From the NCBI GenBank assembly GCA_038734275.1, contig JAVYOO010000001.1:310001-374000 (forward strand): a stretch of DNA of 64,000 nt, written 5' to 3'. The notes below the pieces were generated by a model. The model saw only the letters and a program-made list of their open reading frames with translations, did not search any database and was not told the DNA's origin. The position numbers were made by a program, and so were the translations under genes. Source of the stretch: Archaeoglobaceae archaeon (GTDB lineage: Archaea; Halobacteriota; Archaeoglobi; Archaeoglobales; Archaeoglobaceae). Below, one piece after another: positions 52,957 to 62,326 of the stretch (position 1 is its first letter; each line of letters starts with the position of its first letter).

Positions 52957-53751
52957 ATGCTTGTTAGGAAAAGAGATGGAAGGCTTGAAGAGTTTAGTGA
53001 AGAAAAATTGATCCGAACATTGATCCGAGCAGGGTTGAGTGAAGATAAAGCACTGTTAGTTGCTAAGGAAGTCAAAAATAGAATTTACGACGGAATTGAG
53101 ACTGATAGAATTCTCGATATCGCTCTTGAGATAGTTGGCAAATATTCCAAAAGGGTTTCAGCAACGTATGGGTTAAAGTCTTCACTGCTTCGTTTGGGTC
53201 CGGCAGGATATAGATTCGAGAAGTTCGTTTCTGCTCTCTTGAGGGCATATGGTTATGAAACTGCAACAAATCAGCTGATCGAGGGCAAATGTGCACTCCA
53301 CGAGATCGACGTTATCGCTGAAAAGGAAAAAAGAAGATTTCTTATAGAGTGCAAATTCCACAACATCAGCGTTTATACTGGATTAAAAGACGTTCTCTAC
53401 TCTTACGCCCGTTTTCTTGACATACTCGAAGCTGGAGAAAAGTTCGACGCAATTTGGCTTTTCACCAATACGAAGTTTTCAAGCGAAGCCATAAGATTTG
53501 CTAACTGCAGAGGTATGTTATTAACGGGATGGAGGTATCCTGAGAATGAGGGCATAGAATTCATGCTCGAATCCAAGAAATTATATCCAATCACCGTTTT
53601 GAGTCTAAAGGACTTTGAGATTGAACGACTGCTTAAAGAAGGGTTTGCTTTCTGCAGGGATCTTGTAGAGAATCAAAAAAAGGTAATAGAGATTCTTGGC
53701 AAAAGAGGAGAAAGTATAGTAAATGAAGCGAAGATTGTTCAGGGAGAATGA
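52957..53751 (+). CDS. ATP-cone domain fused to a restriction-endonuclease-like domain
   Basis: 264 residues. The N-terminal part is an ATP-cone (MLVRKRDGRLEEFSEEKLIR, LIRAGLSEDKALLVAKEV). The second part has a PD-(D/E)xK core in the Mrr style: FEKFVSALLRAYGYET, ALHEIDVIAEKEKRRFLIEC, KFHNISV, with E-D-ECK catalytic residues intact. An ATP/dATP sensor attached to a nuclease suggests nucleotide-controlled DNA cleavage; the role is unknown. Its 3' end overlaps the convergent protease gene by 13 bp. Confidence 0.75.
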   Translation: MLVRKRDGRLEEFSEEKLIRTLIRAGLSEDKALLVAKEVKNRIYDGIETDRILDIALEIVGKYSKRVSATYGLKSSLLRLGPAGYRFEKFVSALLRAYGYETATNQLIEGKCALHEIDVIAEKEKRRFLIECKFHNISVYTGLKDVLYSYARFLDILEAGEKFDAIWLFTNTKFSSEAIRFANCRGMLLTGWRYPENEGIEFMLESKKLYPITVLSLKDFEIERLLKEGFAFCRDLVENQKKVIEILGKRGESIVNEAKIVQGE

Positions 53752-54518
53752 ACCGATGTAGCCAGAAGAAATCCTACTATAGCCCCGGTGTTTATAAAAG
53801 GCAATCCAGCATGTGCTCCTTTTCTCTTTTCAACCAGATATAAAAGCAACGCGAGCCCGAAAAACCCACCTATGATTGTAAGCAGAGCAGATAGCTTTAT
53901 AAAAGCAATTTCTGGAGAGTTAGTGAATCTTTGAGCGGAAACAGCAAGTATTGCTGGCATAACAACGTCTCCAACACCCATTAGCATCTTATTTTCCCCC
54001 TTTGGTATTACGAACACCATAGGAGCGTTGATTTTGGTAACCGAATCCGCAAGGCTGAGCATGTGCTTTGTCTTATATACTGAAATTGCATCGTAGACCG
54101 CAAGGATTGCAAGCAGAACCATCACAGGTAAAGGCTCAAGGCTTATTCCAAACATCGCCGATATTCCTACGGAGAGCATGAAGGCTGAAATGTTCACCAA
54201 AAGCCAATTGGGTTTTTTTATTAGCAAAGCGGTAATGACTATTGCTACGAAAATGGCAAATACGTCTAAAAATGGAATGAGAACGTAGAAAATCGAAATA
54301 AGAGTCAAAAAGTAAATAAGCCCCGCCAAAAACTGCTGCGATCTGGCCAATAAAAGGACCAGTGATGTAAATAAAAGTATTAGAATAAAATAAATAAAGG
54401 AGTTTGAGACATCTTCAGGATTTTCAAACACAACCATTCCAGCTGATTCGTATCTATGAGTTGAAAGAACCGCCATAAGATTTGCAGAAATAAATATAAT
54501 AGCAAATATAAATCTCAA
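53739..54518 (-). CDS. Presenilin/SPP-like intramembrane aspartyl protease
   Basis: 259 residues, about eight to nine membrane helices. The catalytic aspartates are in AVYDAISVYKT (YD) and MGVGDVVMPA (GxGD). The usual PAL motif in the last helices reads AGLPFINTGA here. Archaeal homologues cut transmembrane segments within the membrane. It overlaps pina upstream by 4 bp. Confidence 0.82.
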   Translation of the reverse strand: MRFIFAIIFISANLMAVLSTHRYESAGMVVFENPEDVSNSFIYFILILLFTSLVLLLARSQQFLAGLIYFLTLISIFYVLIPFLDVFAIFVAIVITALLIKKPNWLLVNISAFMLSVGISAMFGISLEPLPVMVLLAILAVYDAISVYKTKHMLSLADSVTKINAPMVFVIPKGENKMLMGVGDVVMPAILAVSAQRFTNSPEIAFIKLSALLTIIGGFFGLALLLYLVEKRKGAHAGLPFINTGAIVGFLLATSVHSP

Positions 54519-56284
54519 TCTATCACCTTAATTTTTAGTTTTGCATTTCTTGCTTTTGCGATCTTTAAACTTCTACCGGCTTCTTTGTCTTTTCTAACTT
54601 TTATAACACCCTTAGCGCTCACCACTCCAGAGAAAAGATACTCGTCATCTGCATAAACCTCTACCGTTCTGCCTTCCAAGCCCTCTGCGTATATGAAATA
54701 ATACTTATCTGTTTCCTCTACTCTAAGCTCAGAGATCTCTGGCTCCTTTGGAACGATATCAATGGAAACTTTAAGCTCTTCCTCAAGCTTTTTTATCCTC
54801 TTTCCCTTTTTACCCAGAATCTTTGGAATGCTACTCTCAGGAACCTTGATTATTGCTTTTCTTCCTGAAACTAACACTTCAAAATCGTCAAGAAATTGAG
54901 ATATTCTTTCGCTTACAGCCTTTTTAACTCTCTCATCACTCTCAACAGGCATCACAACTACTTGCTCGCCAAACGTGTAGATTTCGAATTCGACCCTTTT
55001 CGTTTCGAAGTCCTTGACTTCTATCACAGGTCTCGCAAGATCCGCCTCAAACATACCACTTGGAACCTTTACTGTAAAATCTAGCTCATAAACCTTCGCA
55101 ATTTTTCCTGCTTCGATGAAGATCACTGTATCAACAACCTGCGGAATTACACCAAGCTCAACTCTTCCAATCATTCTCTGCACAGCATCAATAGCCCTTG
55201 TTGCATGCGTAACACCGATCATTCCAACTCCTGCCAGTCTCATGTCTGCAAAAACCTGAAAATCGGAAGTCCTGCGTAATTCATCGTAGATCGTGTAATC
55301 TGGACGCACAAGAAGCAGTATATCCGATGTCAAAGTCATGTCACCTTCAAGTGGTGCATACTGCGTTATCTCGTCTCTAACCATTAGATCTCTTGGGCTT
55401 TCCATCGTCTTCACTACGTAGCCGTTCTCAAGCAGGTAGTTGGCAACGCTTGCTGCAAAGGTAGACTTTCCCGCTCCCGGAGGGCCTGCTATTAGAATGC
55501 CACGTTGCTTTTCAACTATTCTTCTTTTTAGCTCCTCGCTGACTCCGTATTCTTCCAGACCCACCTTTGCAATTGGTCTAACCGCGGTTATTTCCAGTCT
55601 ATCTGAAAATGGTCTTTCAGCAATAGCAATTCTAACATCTCGAAGCTGAACGACTGTTGCACCCTTTCGCTCAATCTCTATGCTACTTTCCTCATCCTGT
55701 TTTGCTGCCTCTATTATCTCGTCTGCGATTTCGGAAATTTCTTCGTAACTCATGGGCTTATCTGAAAGTTTGACGAGTTTTAGATTGCCAATCTTCCCCC
55801 TCTTTGCAAAAGGCGGAACACCTTCTCTCAGATGGACACTCGCAGTGTCCGGAGTAAAGAAGCTCATAATTTTCGTTTCTTCAGGCTTTATCACTTTTGG
55901 CTTCACATATATCGTCTCGATTCCCTTTGCTTTGGCTATCATATTCTGAACACGATCAGAAGTGATCAAAATCGCATTGTGAGCCTTTGCTATATCTCTA
56001 ATCATGCTGTCTATTTCCCCACCTTTTGCAAGTTTTATCTCGTCAATACTGGGTCTTCTTCCCACGAATTCAACTTTTATGTTTTTATCCTTGGCTATTT
56101 GAACTATCTTCTCAATTTCAGCCAACCCTCTGAATCCGCTTATACGTCCAAAATTTGCCTGGGCTTCCAATTCGGCAATAACCGCCTCAGGAATAATGAT
56201 TTCGTCGACTTTTTTTTCTTCTAATATTTTTGAAATTCCCCCAGAAACAATTATGCTCGTATCAGGAACAATCCTCATCTTCAA
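54515..56284 (-). CDS. PIN-domain ATPase (PINA)
   Basis: 589 residues. N-terminal PIN domain (residues 1-130; [57 protein letters not shown]). Central PilT-type ATPase ([41 protein letters not shown]). A KH domain ([19 protein letters not shown]) and a TRAM-like end complete it. The Sulfolobus homologue PINA is a helicase that works with Hjm/Hel308 and Hjc at Holliday junctions; Hel308 is at 9812-11872. Confidence 0.9.
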   Translation of the reverse strand: MKMRIVPDTSIIVSGGISKILEEKKVDEIIIPEAVIAELEAQANFGRISGFRGLAEIEKIVQIAKDKNIKVEFVGRRPSIDEIKLAKGGEIDSMIRDIAKAHNAILITSDRVQNMIAKAKGIETIYVKPKVIKPEETKIMSFFTPDTASVHLREGVPPFAKRGKIGNLKLVKLSDKPMSYEEISEIADEIIEAAKQDEESSIEIERKGATVVQLRDVRIAIAERPFSDRLEITAVRPIAKVGLEEYGVSEELKRRIVEKQRGILIAGPPGAGKSTFAASVANYLLENGYVVKTMESPRDLMVRDEITQYAPLEGDMTLTSDILLLVRPDYTIYDELRRTSDFQVFADMRLAGVGMIGVTHATRAIDAVQRMIGRVELGVIPQVVDTVIFIEAGKIAKVYELDFTVKVPSGMFEADLARPVIEVKDFETKRVEFEIYTFGEQVVVMPVESDERVKKAVSERISQFLDDFEVLVSGRKAIIKVPESSIPKILGKKGKRIKKLEEELKVSIDIVPKEPEISELRVEETDKYYFIYAEGLEGRTVEVYADDEYLFSGVVSAKGVIKVRKDKEAGRSLKIAKARNAKLKIKVID

Positions 56285-56591
56285 TCCTCCTGAAGAAACA
56301 AGTTCTATTTCCAGTATGACAGGCGTTTCCCTTCTGCTCTACAACATATAGCAGAGCGTCGCAATCGCAATCAACCCTTATTTCAACCAGCCTTTGAGTA
56401 TTCCCACTGCTTTCTCCTTTCATCCATAGCTCATTCCTGCTCCTGCTCCAGTAGTGAGCAAAACCGGTTTCAAGACTTTTTTGAATCGCAAGTTCATTCG
56501 CATAAGCAAGCATCAACACTTCTTTGGTGTGCACGTCCTGGGCGATCACTGGAATCAGGCCGTCCTTAAATTTTAGCTTTGATAGATCCAT
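56262..56591 (-). CDS. hisI: Phosphoribosyl-AMP cyclohydrolase
   Basis: 109 residues, the usual length of stand-alone His[56 protein letters not shown] and GNRTCFFR give the zinc- and magnesium-binding residues. It catalyses the third step of histidine synthesis. The end overlaps pina by 23 bp; other his genes are not in the window. Confidence 0.96.
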   Translation of the reverse strand: MDLSKLKFKDGLIPVIAQDVHTKEVLMLAYANELAIQKSLETGFAHYWSRSRNELWMKGESSGNTQRLVEIRVDCDCDALLYVVEQKGNACHTGNRTCFFRRIEDEDCS

Positions 56592-56624
56592 ATATTATAA
56601 AGTTTCGTATCATTTTAAAAGTCT

Positions 56625-57485
56625 TTACATGGATTTTGAAAACCTGCTCCTAATTTTACAGAAAGAGCAGATCTCACCACTTGAAATTTCACCGCATATT
56701 GAGCAATATCTGGTCTCCAGTGATTTCTTAACCCCAACCGTTAGACCTCTAACGAAATTCTTCACAAAACCAGGTTTTTTTAGTTCAATATCATAAACGA
56801 TCTCCTTCCACTCTGGCTTCGGAGCATATGGGCACTCTTCCGACTTAAATGGAAGACCTTTAATTATTGCGTAAAGCATGTTCTCCTTCTCACTGATCTC
56901 GAACAGCGGTCTTGCCCTTGCAACAACCTTCGCATTGAAAGGCTCTATTCTCGGCAAAAGCTTTTCGGCAAAAGCCTGCTGATTACCAGCGATGTTTTTA
57001 AGATAAAAAGAAGCTATGTCCTCAGCGGTGTGTCCTGTGGCAACTACACTGAAGCCATTTTCCCTTGCAAATCTGTTCATAATGTATCTTTTTGCGGTTC
57101 CGCAAACAGAGCAAATCCTTCCCCTTACTTCTGGAATCGTAAAGCCGTAATCTTTTAGTTCAACAACGTTAAGCTTTGCTGAAAGCATTTCAGCGAGTCT
57201 TTTCACCTTTTCCTTAGACTCTTCAGAATATTCACCAATTCCAAGATCTATGTATAACATTTCAAACTCAAAACCGATATCTTTGAGAACAGAAGCCATT
57301 GCAGAGCTGTCTTTGCCACCAGATACTGCCAAAAGAATTTTATCATCTTCTCTAAAAATTTTAAACTTCTTTATAGATCTTTCGACCAGTCTTTTGTAAA
57401 ATTCTAAATAGCAATCCGCACACAAGACGATTCTGTAAGCTCTAAGATTTGCTACCGCTTTTTTACCGCACTTCTTGCATTTCAT
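56625..57485 (-). CDS. tRNA 2-thiolation protein (NcsA/TtuA family)
   Basis: 286 residues. N-terminal zinc site CKKCGKKA...CADC, PP-loop LAVSGGKDSSAMASVL, a central CSVCGTAKR, ATGHTAEDIASFYL and a C-terminal four-cysteine ribbon (YCSICGEISSGEICSFC). The family thiolates uridines in tRNA using an iron-sulfur cluster, and thermophiles rely on it for heat-stable tRNA. It overlaps the site-2 protease gene by 4 bp. Confidence 0.9.
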   Translation of the reverse strand: MKCKKCGKKAVANLRAYRIVLCADCYLEFYKRLVERSIKKFKIFREDDKILLAVSGGKDSSAMASVLKDIGFEFEMLYIDLGIGEYSEESKEKVKRLAEMLSAKLNVVELKDYGFTIPEVRGRICSVCGTAKRYIMNRFARENGFSVVATGHTAEDIASFYLKNIAGNQQAFAEKLLPRIEPFNAKVVARARPLFEISEKENMLYAIIKGLPFKSEECPYAPKPEWKEIVYDIELKKPGFVKNFVRGLTVGVKKSLETRYCSICGEISSGEICSFCKIRSRFSKSM

Positions 57486-58960
57486 ATGCCCAGTAGTTTT
57501 AAGTTTGGAATCAAAATCATCAACGCCAGAGATAAGAAAATGAAGACAGCAAAGAGCTTTGCGATCTGTATTGAGATCTTTTCTGCTCTCTCACCAAATC
57601 TTCTTGAAAGCAACGCTGAAAAAATTTCATGAAACACTCTGCCACCATCGAGTGGAATTGCGGGAAGACAGTTGAAGAGTCCTACCCAGAAATTTATCCA
57701 AGCAACCCAATATAAGGAGTTGAGAACCCAGAAGATGTAAGGCTGATTATCAAAGAGATTCTCAATTCCCGTGAATCCCTGAAAAGCAAATGGCAAGGAG
57801 ATGACCAAAAACCAGCCTACTGGTTCTTTTAGAGATGTCGGAATTCCCCTGAGATCGTCAACAATTTTCTTAGAATCGTAAAAGTTTATCCCTCCTATAC
57901 ATTTTAACTGACCAACGTAGATCCCCATAAATGCCCTTCCATTCTTGTCCACAAGCGTCAGATTGAAGATCTTAAACTCTTTCGTTTCTACATCGTAAAC
58001 CTCAACCGAAATACTCTGCTCGGGCTTTTTCTTCTGCATTTCTCTGTTGAAATCCAATGGATTGCTCACAGGAACACCATCTATTTTTGTGATCATCATT
58101 CCTCCCTTTAAACCGGCAAGTTCTGCTGGATATGTCTTATTGGCTTCTCTATAAATTCCAGATATCTTTACTCCCTCCACACCAATAAAAGTAATTGTAT
58201 GTCTCCCAGATTCATTTTCAAGAATTACGGTGTTCACATCGGGTTTTATTAGCGAAGCAAATTCGCCTTTAACTTCAACGCCATTCAATTCCACAACTTT
58301 TCCGATGAACTTTCCATTATCATCCACTACGCTAATAGTAGGATTCAATAGAGATAAACCCTGAAAGAAAGCTAAAAATGCTATTAAAGCCACTACAAAG
58401 TTGCTGATAACACCTGCTGAGAAGACTCTGATTCTTGAAATTTTCTTCGTTTTCTTGTCAGATAGTTCCGCTTCATCCGGTTCAGCAAATGCTCCAATTG
58501 GAACCAAAGCCAAGATCAATCCAAGAGATTTTACCTTTATTCCTTCGACTCTGCAAAGTATTGCATGGCTTAACTCGTGGACAACAAGGGTAACTATGAG
58601 TCCAATTATTCCCCATACGAGTGGAATGAACGGATTTACACCGGGTATCAGCAGAGCCGCCTGAGGGCTTGTTAATTCTGAGGGTTCTGGTGGAGATACA
58701 ATCATCACATAATCTGCAAGGAGAACAAGGACTACCATGAAACCCATTCCAAAGAAGACAACGGGTAAGCCGAGATCCGAAAAAAGTCTCCAGAACCTTT
58801 TTGCCCTTGAAATTTTTTCAACAGTATTTAGTCCTCTGACTGTTCTTATCATCAAAATTGGCCCATAATTTTTCATTCCATACTTTTGCAGAGTTCCAGT
58901 TTTGTTCAAGACTTCAAGTAGTGTCCAGTATGCCAGAAAGATAACAAGTAACCAGAGCAT
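57482..58960 (-). CDS. Site-2 protease family zinc metalloprotease with PDZ domain
   Basis: 492 residues. HExxH motif VVHELSHAILCRVEG in the third membrane segment, a PDZ-like domain around residues 200-360 (AGLKGGMMITKIDGVPVSNP), and the second metal site NCLPAIPLDGGRVFHE. It is an M50/RseP-type membrane protease. Followed by the NcsA gene. Confidence 0.92.
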   Translation of the reverse strand: MLWLLVIFLAYWTLLEVLNKTGTLQKYGMKNYGPILMIRTVRGLNTVEKISRAKRFWRLFSDLGLPVVFFGMGFMVVLVLLADYVMIVSPPEPSELTSPQAALLIPGVNPFIPLVWGIIGLIVTLVVHELSHAILCRVEGIKVKSLGLILALVPIGAFAEPDEAELSDKKTKKISRIRVFSAGVISNFVVALIAFLAFFQGLSLLNPTISVVDDNGKFIGKVVELNGVEVKGEFASLIKPDVNTVILENESGRHTITFIGVEGVKISGIYREANKTYPAELAGLKGGMMITKIDGVPVSNPLDFNREMQKKKPEQSISVEVYDVETKEFKIFNLTLVDKNGRAFMGIYVGQLKCIGGINFYDSKKIVDDLRGIPTSLKEPVGWFLVISLPFAFQGFTGIENLFDNQPYIFWVLNSLYWVAWINFWVGLFNCLPAIPLDGGRVFHEIFSALLSRRFGERAEKISIQIAKLFAVFIFLSLALMILIPNLKLLGI

Positions 58961-58994
58961 TAAGGTTTGCTAAATTTAATGAATAAAAAGCTTT

Positions 58995-59168
58995 TCAAGT
59001 ATATTCCTTTACAACTTCTGCAAGTATTTCGCCTTTTCCTCCAGAAGGCTTTGCAATTGTTCTGCCACAGATCAAACACTTTACAAGTGTGGAAGGGTGA
59101 TCGAAGATTATTTGCTCATGTTCACAGTCAGGACACTTCACGCGAATGAACTTGCTCCTTGTTCGCAT
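58995..59168 (-). CDS. rps27e: Ribosomal protein eS27
   Basis: 57 residues, ATG at 59168. RTRSKFIRVKCPDCEHEQII, TLVKCLICGRTIAKPSGGKG contain the CxxC pairs of the eS27 zinc ribbon. It lies 4 bp after rpl44e, the conserved archaeal order. Confidence 0.95.
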   Translation of the reverse strand: MRTRSKFIRVKCPDCEHEQIIFDHPSTLVKCLICGRTIAKPSGGKGEILAEVVKEYT

Positions 59169-59172
59169 TCCA

Positions 59173-59454
59173 TCACCTCTCTATAAGCTCGAATCTCTTT
59201 ACCCTCCACGTCGGTCTCGTGTGGGCTTTCTTGCATACTGTACATCTGAACCTTATGTTTACCCTTTTTGTCGGTTTATCTCCTCCGGGGACCTTACTAA
59301 ACTTTCCGAGGTTTCCAACCTTTCCTCTTCTGCGTTTCTGTCGATTAATCCACTTGAGTTGACTTGGTTTCCCTTTACCCACTTTCTCGACTTCATGAAG
59401 AGTGTGCTTCCTGCAGAACCTACAGTAGGTCATTACTTTCTTTGGATACTTCAT
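59173..59454 (-). CDS. rpl44e: Ribosomal protein eL42 (L44e)
   Basis: 93 residues, very basic. YPKKVMTYCRFCRKHTLHEV, QKRRRGKVGNLGKFSKVPGG and FRCTVCKKAHTRPTWRVKRF hold the four zinc cysteines. Overlaps the GINS gene by 4 bp. Confidence 0.96.
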   Translation of the reverse strand: MKYPKKVMTYCRFCRKHTLHEVEKVGKGKPSQLKWINRQKRRRGKVGNLGKFSKVPGGDKPTKRVNIRFRCTVCKKAHTRPTWRVKRFELIER

Positions 59455-59957
59455 CCTTTCACCTCTATCCTTTCCGCAACTCCACTTTTTATGAGCACTT
59501 CAGCATTCTCCGCCGGTAGAGTAGCGACATCTTCCCTTCTCAATTTATATCTTTTTCCATCCACCCCAAGGATTTCCACATCTTTTTTAATTCTGACGAG
59601 AACTTTGTCCACCTTTTCTTTCCTCTCCTCAAAAACCTTTCTACGAAATTCGCTTATAACTTCAACGAGAGTCCTGAAAAATTCTCTTTCTAACGAGCTC
59701 AAATTTTCATCGTTGAAACCAACTTCCTGCCCACAAACTTCGGCCCATGCAGCGTTTATTATCTTTCCAGTTCTTAGCTCAAAAAGTTTCTTTTGCAAAC
59801 GCTTTAAAGCTTTGACTTCGTCTTCGACTCTCTCGCTATCTTCTTTCTGAGTTTCAAGCTCTTCAATTCTTCTTCTAATCTTTTCATAAAGATCTTCATC
59901 AATTTTTGTGAGCTGAGATCTGTTTTTTTCGATGAGCGTCAGAAGTTCTTCGATCAT
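59451..59957 (-). CDS. GINS complex subunit (Gins51-like)
   Basis: 168 residues. A helical A-domain (KINAAWAEVCG-like block at KIINAAWAEVCGQEVGFNDEN and LSSLEREFFRTLVEVISEF) is followed by the small B-domain (VLVRIKKDVEILGVDGKRYK, DVATLPAENAEVLIKSG). Archaeal GINS links MCM helicase and Cdc45/RecJ at the replication fork. Its position before L44e/S27e is conserved in archaea. Confidence 0.85.
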   Translation of the reverse strand: MIEELLTLIEKNRSQLTKIDEDLYEKIRRRIEELETQKEDSERVEDEVKALKRLQKKLFELRTGKIINAAWAEVCGQEVGFNDENLSSLEREFFRTLVEVISEFRRKVFEERKEKVDKVLVRIKKDVEILGVDGKRYKLRREDVATLPAENAEVLIKSGVAERIEVKG

Positions 59958-59980
59958 AGTGATTGGTGAGGTTGATAATC

Positions 59981-60667
59981 TTAAACATTACTTAAATTTG
60001 ATGATTTAAATACTTCAAACATTATAATAGCACTTGCAACCGATAAATTGAGTGAGTTTACTTTTCCTATTCCCGAAATACGGACAACTTCATCACATAG
60101 CTTCTTTACTCCTTTTGAGATTCCTTTGTCCTCACCACCTACTACGATAACCACCGGGGGTTTCAATGAAATCTCTCTAACGTCTTTTCCATCAAGATCT
60201 GCCCCAATAACAAAGAGACCGTATTGCTTTAATTTCCTTATTGCATTTGGCAGATTTTCTTCAGCTGCTATTCTAATATGAAAAACCGCCCCCATTGAGG
60301 CTCTAACAACACCCTCGGTTATTTGAACAGCCCTCCTTCTCTTTATAACTACCCCTGCACAGCCAAAAAATTCAGCGGTCCTTATACATGCTCCAAGATT
60401 TTGAGGATCATTGACATTATCAAGCACAAGTATAAAACTATTTTCAGCTATAGCTTTTTTTGCTATTTCTTCAAGATTTGCATACCTTATAGGGCTAATT
60501 TCTGCACAGATCTTCTCTGGAACTTTTGCTCTGTAAACAGGAATCTTCATTTTTCTGGCAATCTCCACGATCTCGATAATCTTTGGATTCTCTGAGTTAT
60601 AGTAGATCTTAATTACCCTTCCGGACTTCAACGCTTCCAAAACGCTGTTCACACCGCAGATTCTCAT
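59981..60667 (-). CDS. TrmH-family RNA 2'-O-methyltransferase (SpoU)
   Basis: 228 residues from the ATG at 60667 (MRICGVNSVLEALKSGRVIK). The SpoU motifs are present: FILVLDNVNDPQNLGACIRT, AEFFGCAGVVI, VVIVVGGEDKGISKGVKK and VNSLNLSVASAIIMFEVF. Members methylate ribose in rRNA or tRNA; RlmB-type is most similar. The frame stays open upstream to 60796, but that stretch is better explained by an RNA structure, so the later start is used. Confidence 0.87.
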   Translation of the reverse strand: MRICGVNSVLEALKSGRVIKIYYNSENPKIIEIVEIARKMKIPVYRAKVPEKICAEISPIRYANLEEIAKKAIAENSFILVLDNVNDPQNLGACIRTAEFFGCAGVVIKRRRAVQITEGVVRASMGAVFHIRIAAEENLPNAIRKLKQYGLFVIGADLDGKDVREISLKPPVVIVVGGEDKGISKGVKKLCDEVVRISGIGKVNSLNLSVASAIIMFEVFKSSNLSNV

Positions 60668-60679
60668 AAAACCACATAT

Positions 60680-60738
60680 TGTTGCTCCACCAACCGACCC
60701 AGGATCATGCTTTTCACCCGGGTGTGAGAGGTGGAGCA
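60680..60738 (-). ncRNA. Candidate H/ACA guide RNA
   Basis: On the minus strand, GCTCCACC pairs perfectly with GGTGGAGC (9 bp with the flanking T-A), directly followed by ACA. Above an internal pocket (TCTCAC on the 5' side, CGGTT on the 3' side), ACCCGGG pairs with CCTGGGT (7 bp, one wobble) and is capped by TGAAAAGCATGAT with the TGA/TGAT pattern of an archaeal K-loop. The distance from the upper stem to ACA is 14 nt, as H/ACA RNAs require. The lower pocket would guide pseudouridylation of RNA resembling AACCG-UN-GUGAGA; I have not identified a target. Confidence 0.55.
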
Positions 60739-60772
60739 TCATATAATTCACGTAGAAATTAAAAAGCTTTGT

Positions 60773-60783
60773 GCTATATTTAA
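60773..60783 (+). promoter_or_regulatory. Shared TATA element between the MBL gene and the RNA/TrmH transcript
   Basis: CTATATTTAAA reads as TTTAAATATAG on the other strand. On the plus strand it is about 24 nt before the ATG at 60802 (leaderless MBL mRNA). On the minus strand it would start transcription near 60748, just before the candidate H/ACA RNA. Confidence 0.45.
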
Positions 60784-60801
60784 AAACCGCTCCCATTCTT
60801 T

Positions 60802-61680
60802 ATGGAGATCGAGACCCTAAAAATAGAGTTGCCCCTTGGCAACCCTGAATTCGTTTATGTTTATCTCATCGACTCTGAAGTGTTGATAGATGGCGGATTT
60901 TGCTCTCAGGAGAGTGCTGATAAGATTGCGGAACTTGAACCGAAATACGCGCTGATTACACACCACCATGTAGATCACCTTGGATATATTTTCTTTTCAG
61001 AAGTTGATGCGTTCTTTCACCCGATTGAGAAGTCATTGATCTACATCTACGAGACTCCATGGGTTTTTGTTGAAAAGCAATACGCCATATGCGAGAGATA
61101 TGGAATACCCAAAGAATACGTGAAACCTCTTGAAGTTCTTTCATATCTCAAGTTGCGTCTTCGGGCAAAAGTCGGGGATATAACAAAGGATATTCTCGGA
61201 TTTAAGGCTCTCCACGTTCCCGGACACTCTCCGGGGCATATGTGCTTCTACCGAGATAACGTCCTCTTCTCTGGGGATGCAATTCTCAGCGATACGACGC
61301 CGAATTTGAGCTATTATCCCGAATTCCCTTATGGTCTTAAAGACTATCTAAACGCTCTTGAAAGGCTCAAGGAACTGGAAGTTGAGGTCGTTTATCCCGC
61401 TCACGAGAGAAAGATATACGACTTGTCAGACAGGATTGACTACTTAATCCAGCATTACCGCCAGAGAACCGCAGAAGTTCTCGAACTGATAGGGGGCAAA
61501 CCGATGACCTTGGAAGAAATAGCCAAAAGTATTAAGTGGAGCCATGGAGATTATAGGCGGCTTAACAGTTTCGACAAATATCTCGCTTTACTTGAAACTC
61601 TGTCTTATTTGAGATTTCTGAAAGAAGAGGGAAAAGCTAAGGAGACAGAAACTATCCCAGCAAGATTTTGCAAAATTTAG
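60802..61680 (+). CDS. Metallo-beta-lactamase-fold hydrolase
   Basis: 292 residues. The metal motif THHHVDHLG near residue 55, HVPGHSPGHMCFY, FSGDAILSD and VVYPAHERK are complete. A C-terminal helical domain (about 225-290) is like that of the archaeal glyoxalase-II-related group. Substrate unknown. The stop overlaps the convergent sensor gene by 4 bp. Confidence 0.88.
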   Translation: MEIETLKIELPLGNPEFVYVYLIDSEVLIDGGFCSQESADKIAELEPKYALITHHHVDHLGYIFFSEVDAFFHPIEKSLIYIYETPWVFVEKQYAICERYGIPKEYVKPLEVLSYLKLRLRAKVGDITKDILGFKALHVPGHSPGHMCFYRDNVLFSGDAILSDTTPNLSYYPEFPYGLKDYLNALERLKELEVEVVYPAHERKIYDLSDRIDYLIQHYRQRTAEVLELIGGKPMTLEEIAKSIKWSHGDYRRLNSFDKYLALLETLSYLRFLKEEGKAKETETIPARFCKI

Positions 61681-62324
61681 ATTTTTCTTCCAAAAAGCAG
61701 ATTTCGAAGTCTTTCCGATTCAACCCATGCTTTGTCAAGATCTCGAAGAAGGTCTATAACGACGTCTATTTCCTGAATTGCCTTTTCAATGCCCTCATCC
61801 CCAACTTTCTCATGGAGTTCGCAGAATGCTCTTGCCACAGTTAGAGGATTCTTTATCTTATCCACCAGATGAGCCATTGCCAACATGTTTCTTTCGAGCT
61901 GCTCTATCAGTTTCTTTTTCTCGGTGATATCCCTCGCAATAACATGCATCCCAACGATTTCCCCATCCTTCAATACTGGAGAAGCAACAACCTCGATCCA
62001 AATCTCTTTACCGTCTTTCGATCTTAATAGAAGTTCAAAAGGTTCTGTTGCTTTTTTAGTGTTCAAAACTTCCTGCATTTTGCTTTTAGCAATTTCTTGA
62101 TATTTTGAATCAAAGAGTTCTGATAAGGAGATTTTTGAGCCAACTTCATAACCAACAATTTCTCGAGCCTTCCTGTTCATTTTCACATAGCCTTCTCTAA
62201 AATCGTGATACACCAAGATATCATTGGAGTTCTCCCAAACGTTATCGTAGAGCTCATAGGCTTCCTTTAGCTTCTCTTCAGCGATCTTTTTCTCTGTAAT
62301 GTCTTCCATGAACAGAACAGACAT
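61677..62324 (-). CDS. PAS plus HisKA-like half of a split sensor (3' part)
   Basis: 215 codons. The start completes a PAS/PAC domain (MSVLFMEDITEKKIAEEKL). A second PAS domain follows (VWENSNDILVYHDFREGYVK, EVVASPVLKDGEIVGMHVI). The last 65 residues are a HisKA-like dimerisation helix pair (LAMAHLVDKIKNPLTVARAF, VIDLLRDLDKAWVESER), with no HATPase domain after it. It joins the upstream half through a one-base frameshift at the run of six Gs (62392-62397, + strand). Confidence 0.75.
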   Translation of the reverse strand: MSVLFMEDITEKKIAEEKLKEAYELYDNVWENSNDILVYHDFREGYVKMNRKAREIVGYEVGSKISLSELFDSKYQEIAKSKMQEVLNTKKATEPFELLLRSKDGKEIWIEVVASPVLKDGEIVGMHVIARDITEKKKLIEQLERNMLAMAHLVDKIKNPLTVARAFCELHEKVGDEGIEKAIQEIDVVIDLLRDLDKAWVESERLRNLLFGRKI

Positions 62325-62326
62325 TT

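Noticed and set aside
60668-60796. N-terminal extension of the TrmH-family protein
   Set aside because: The extension has no family similarity and its bases form the H/ACA-like fold; the ATG at 60667 begins the conserved domain.
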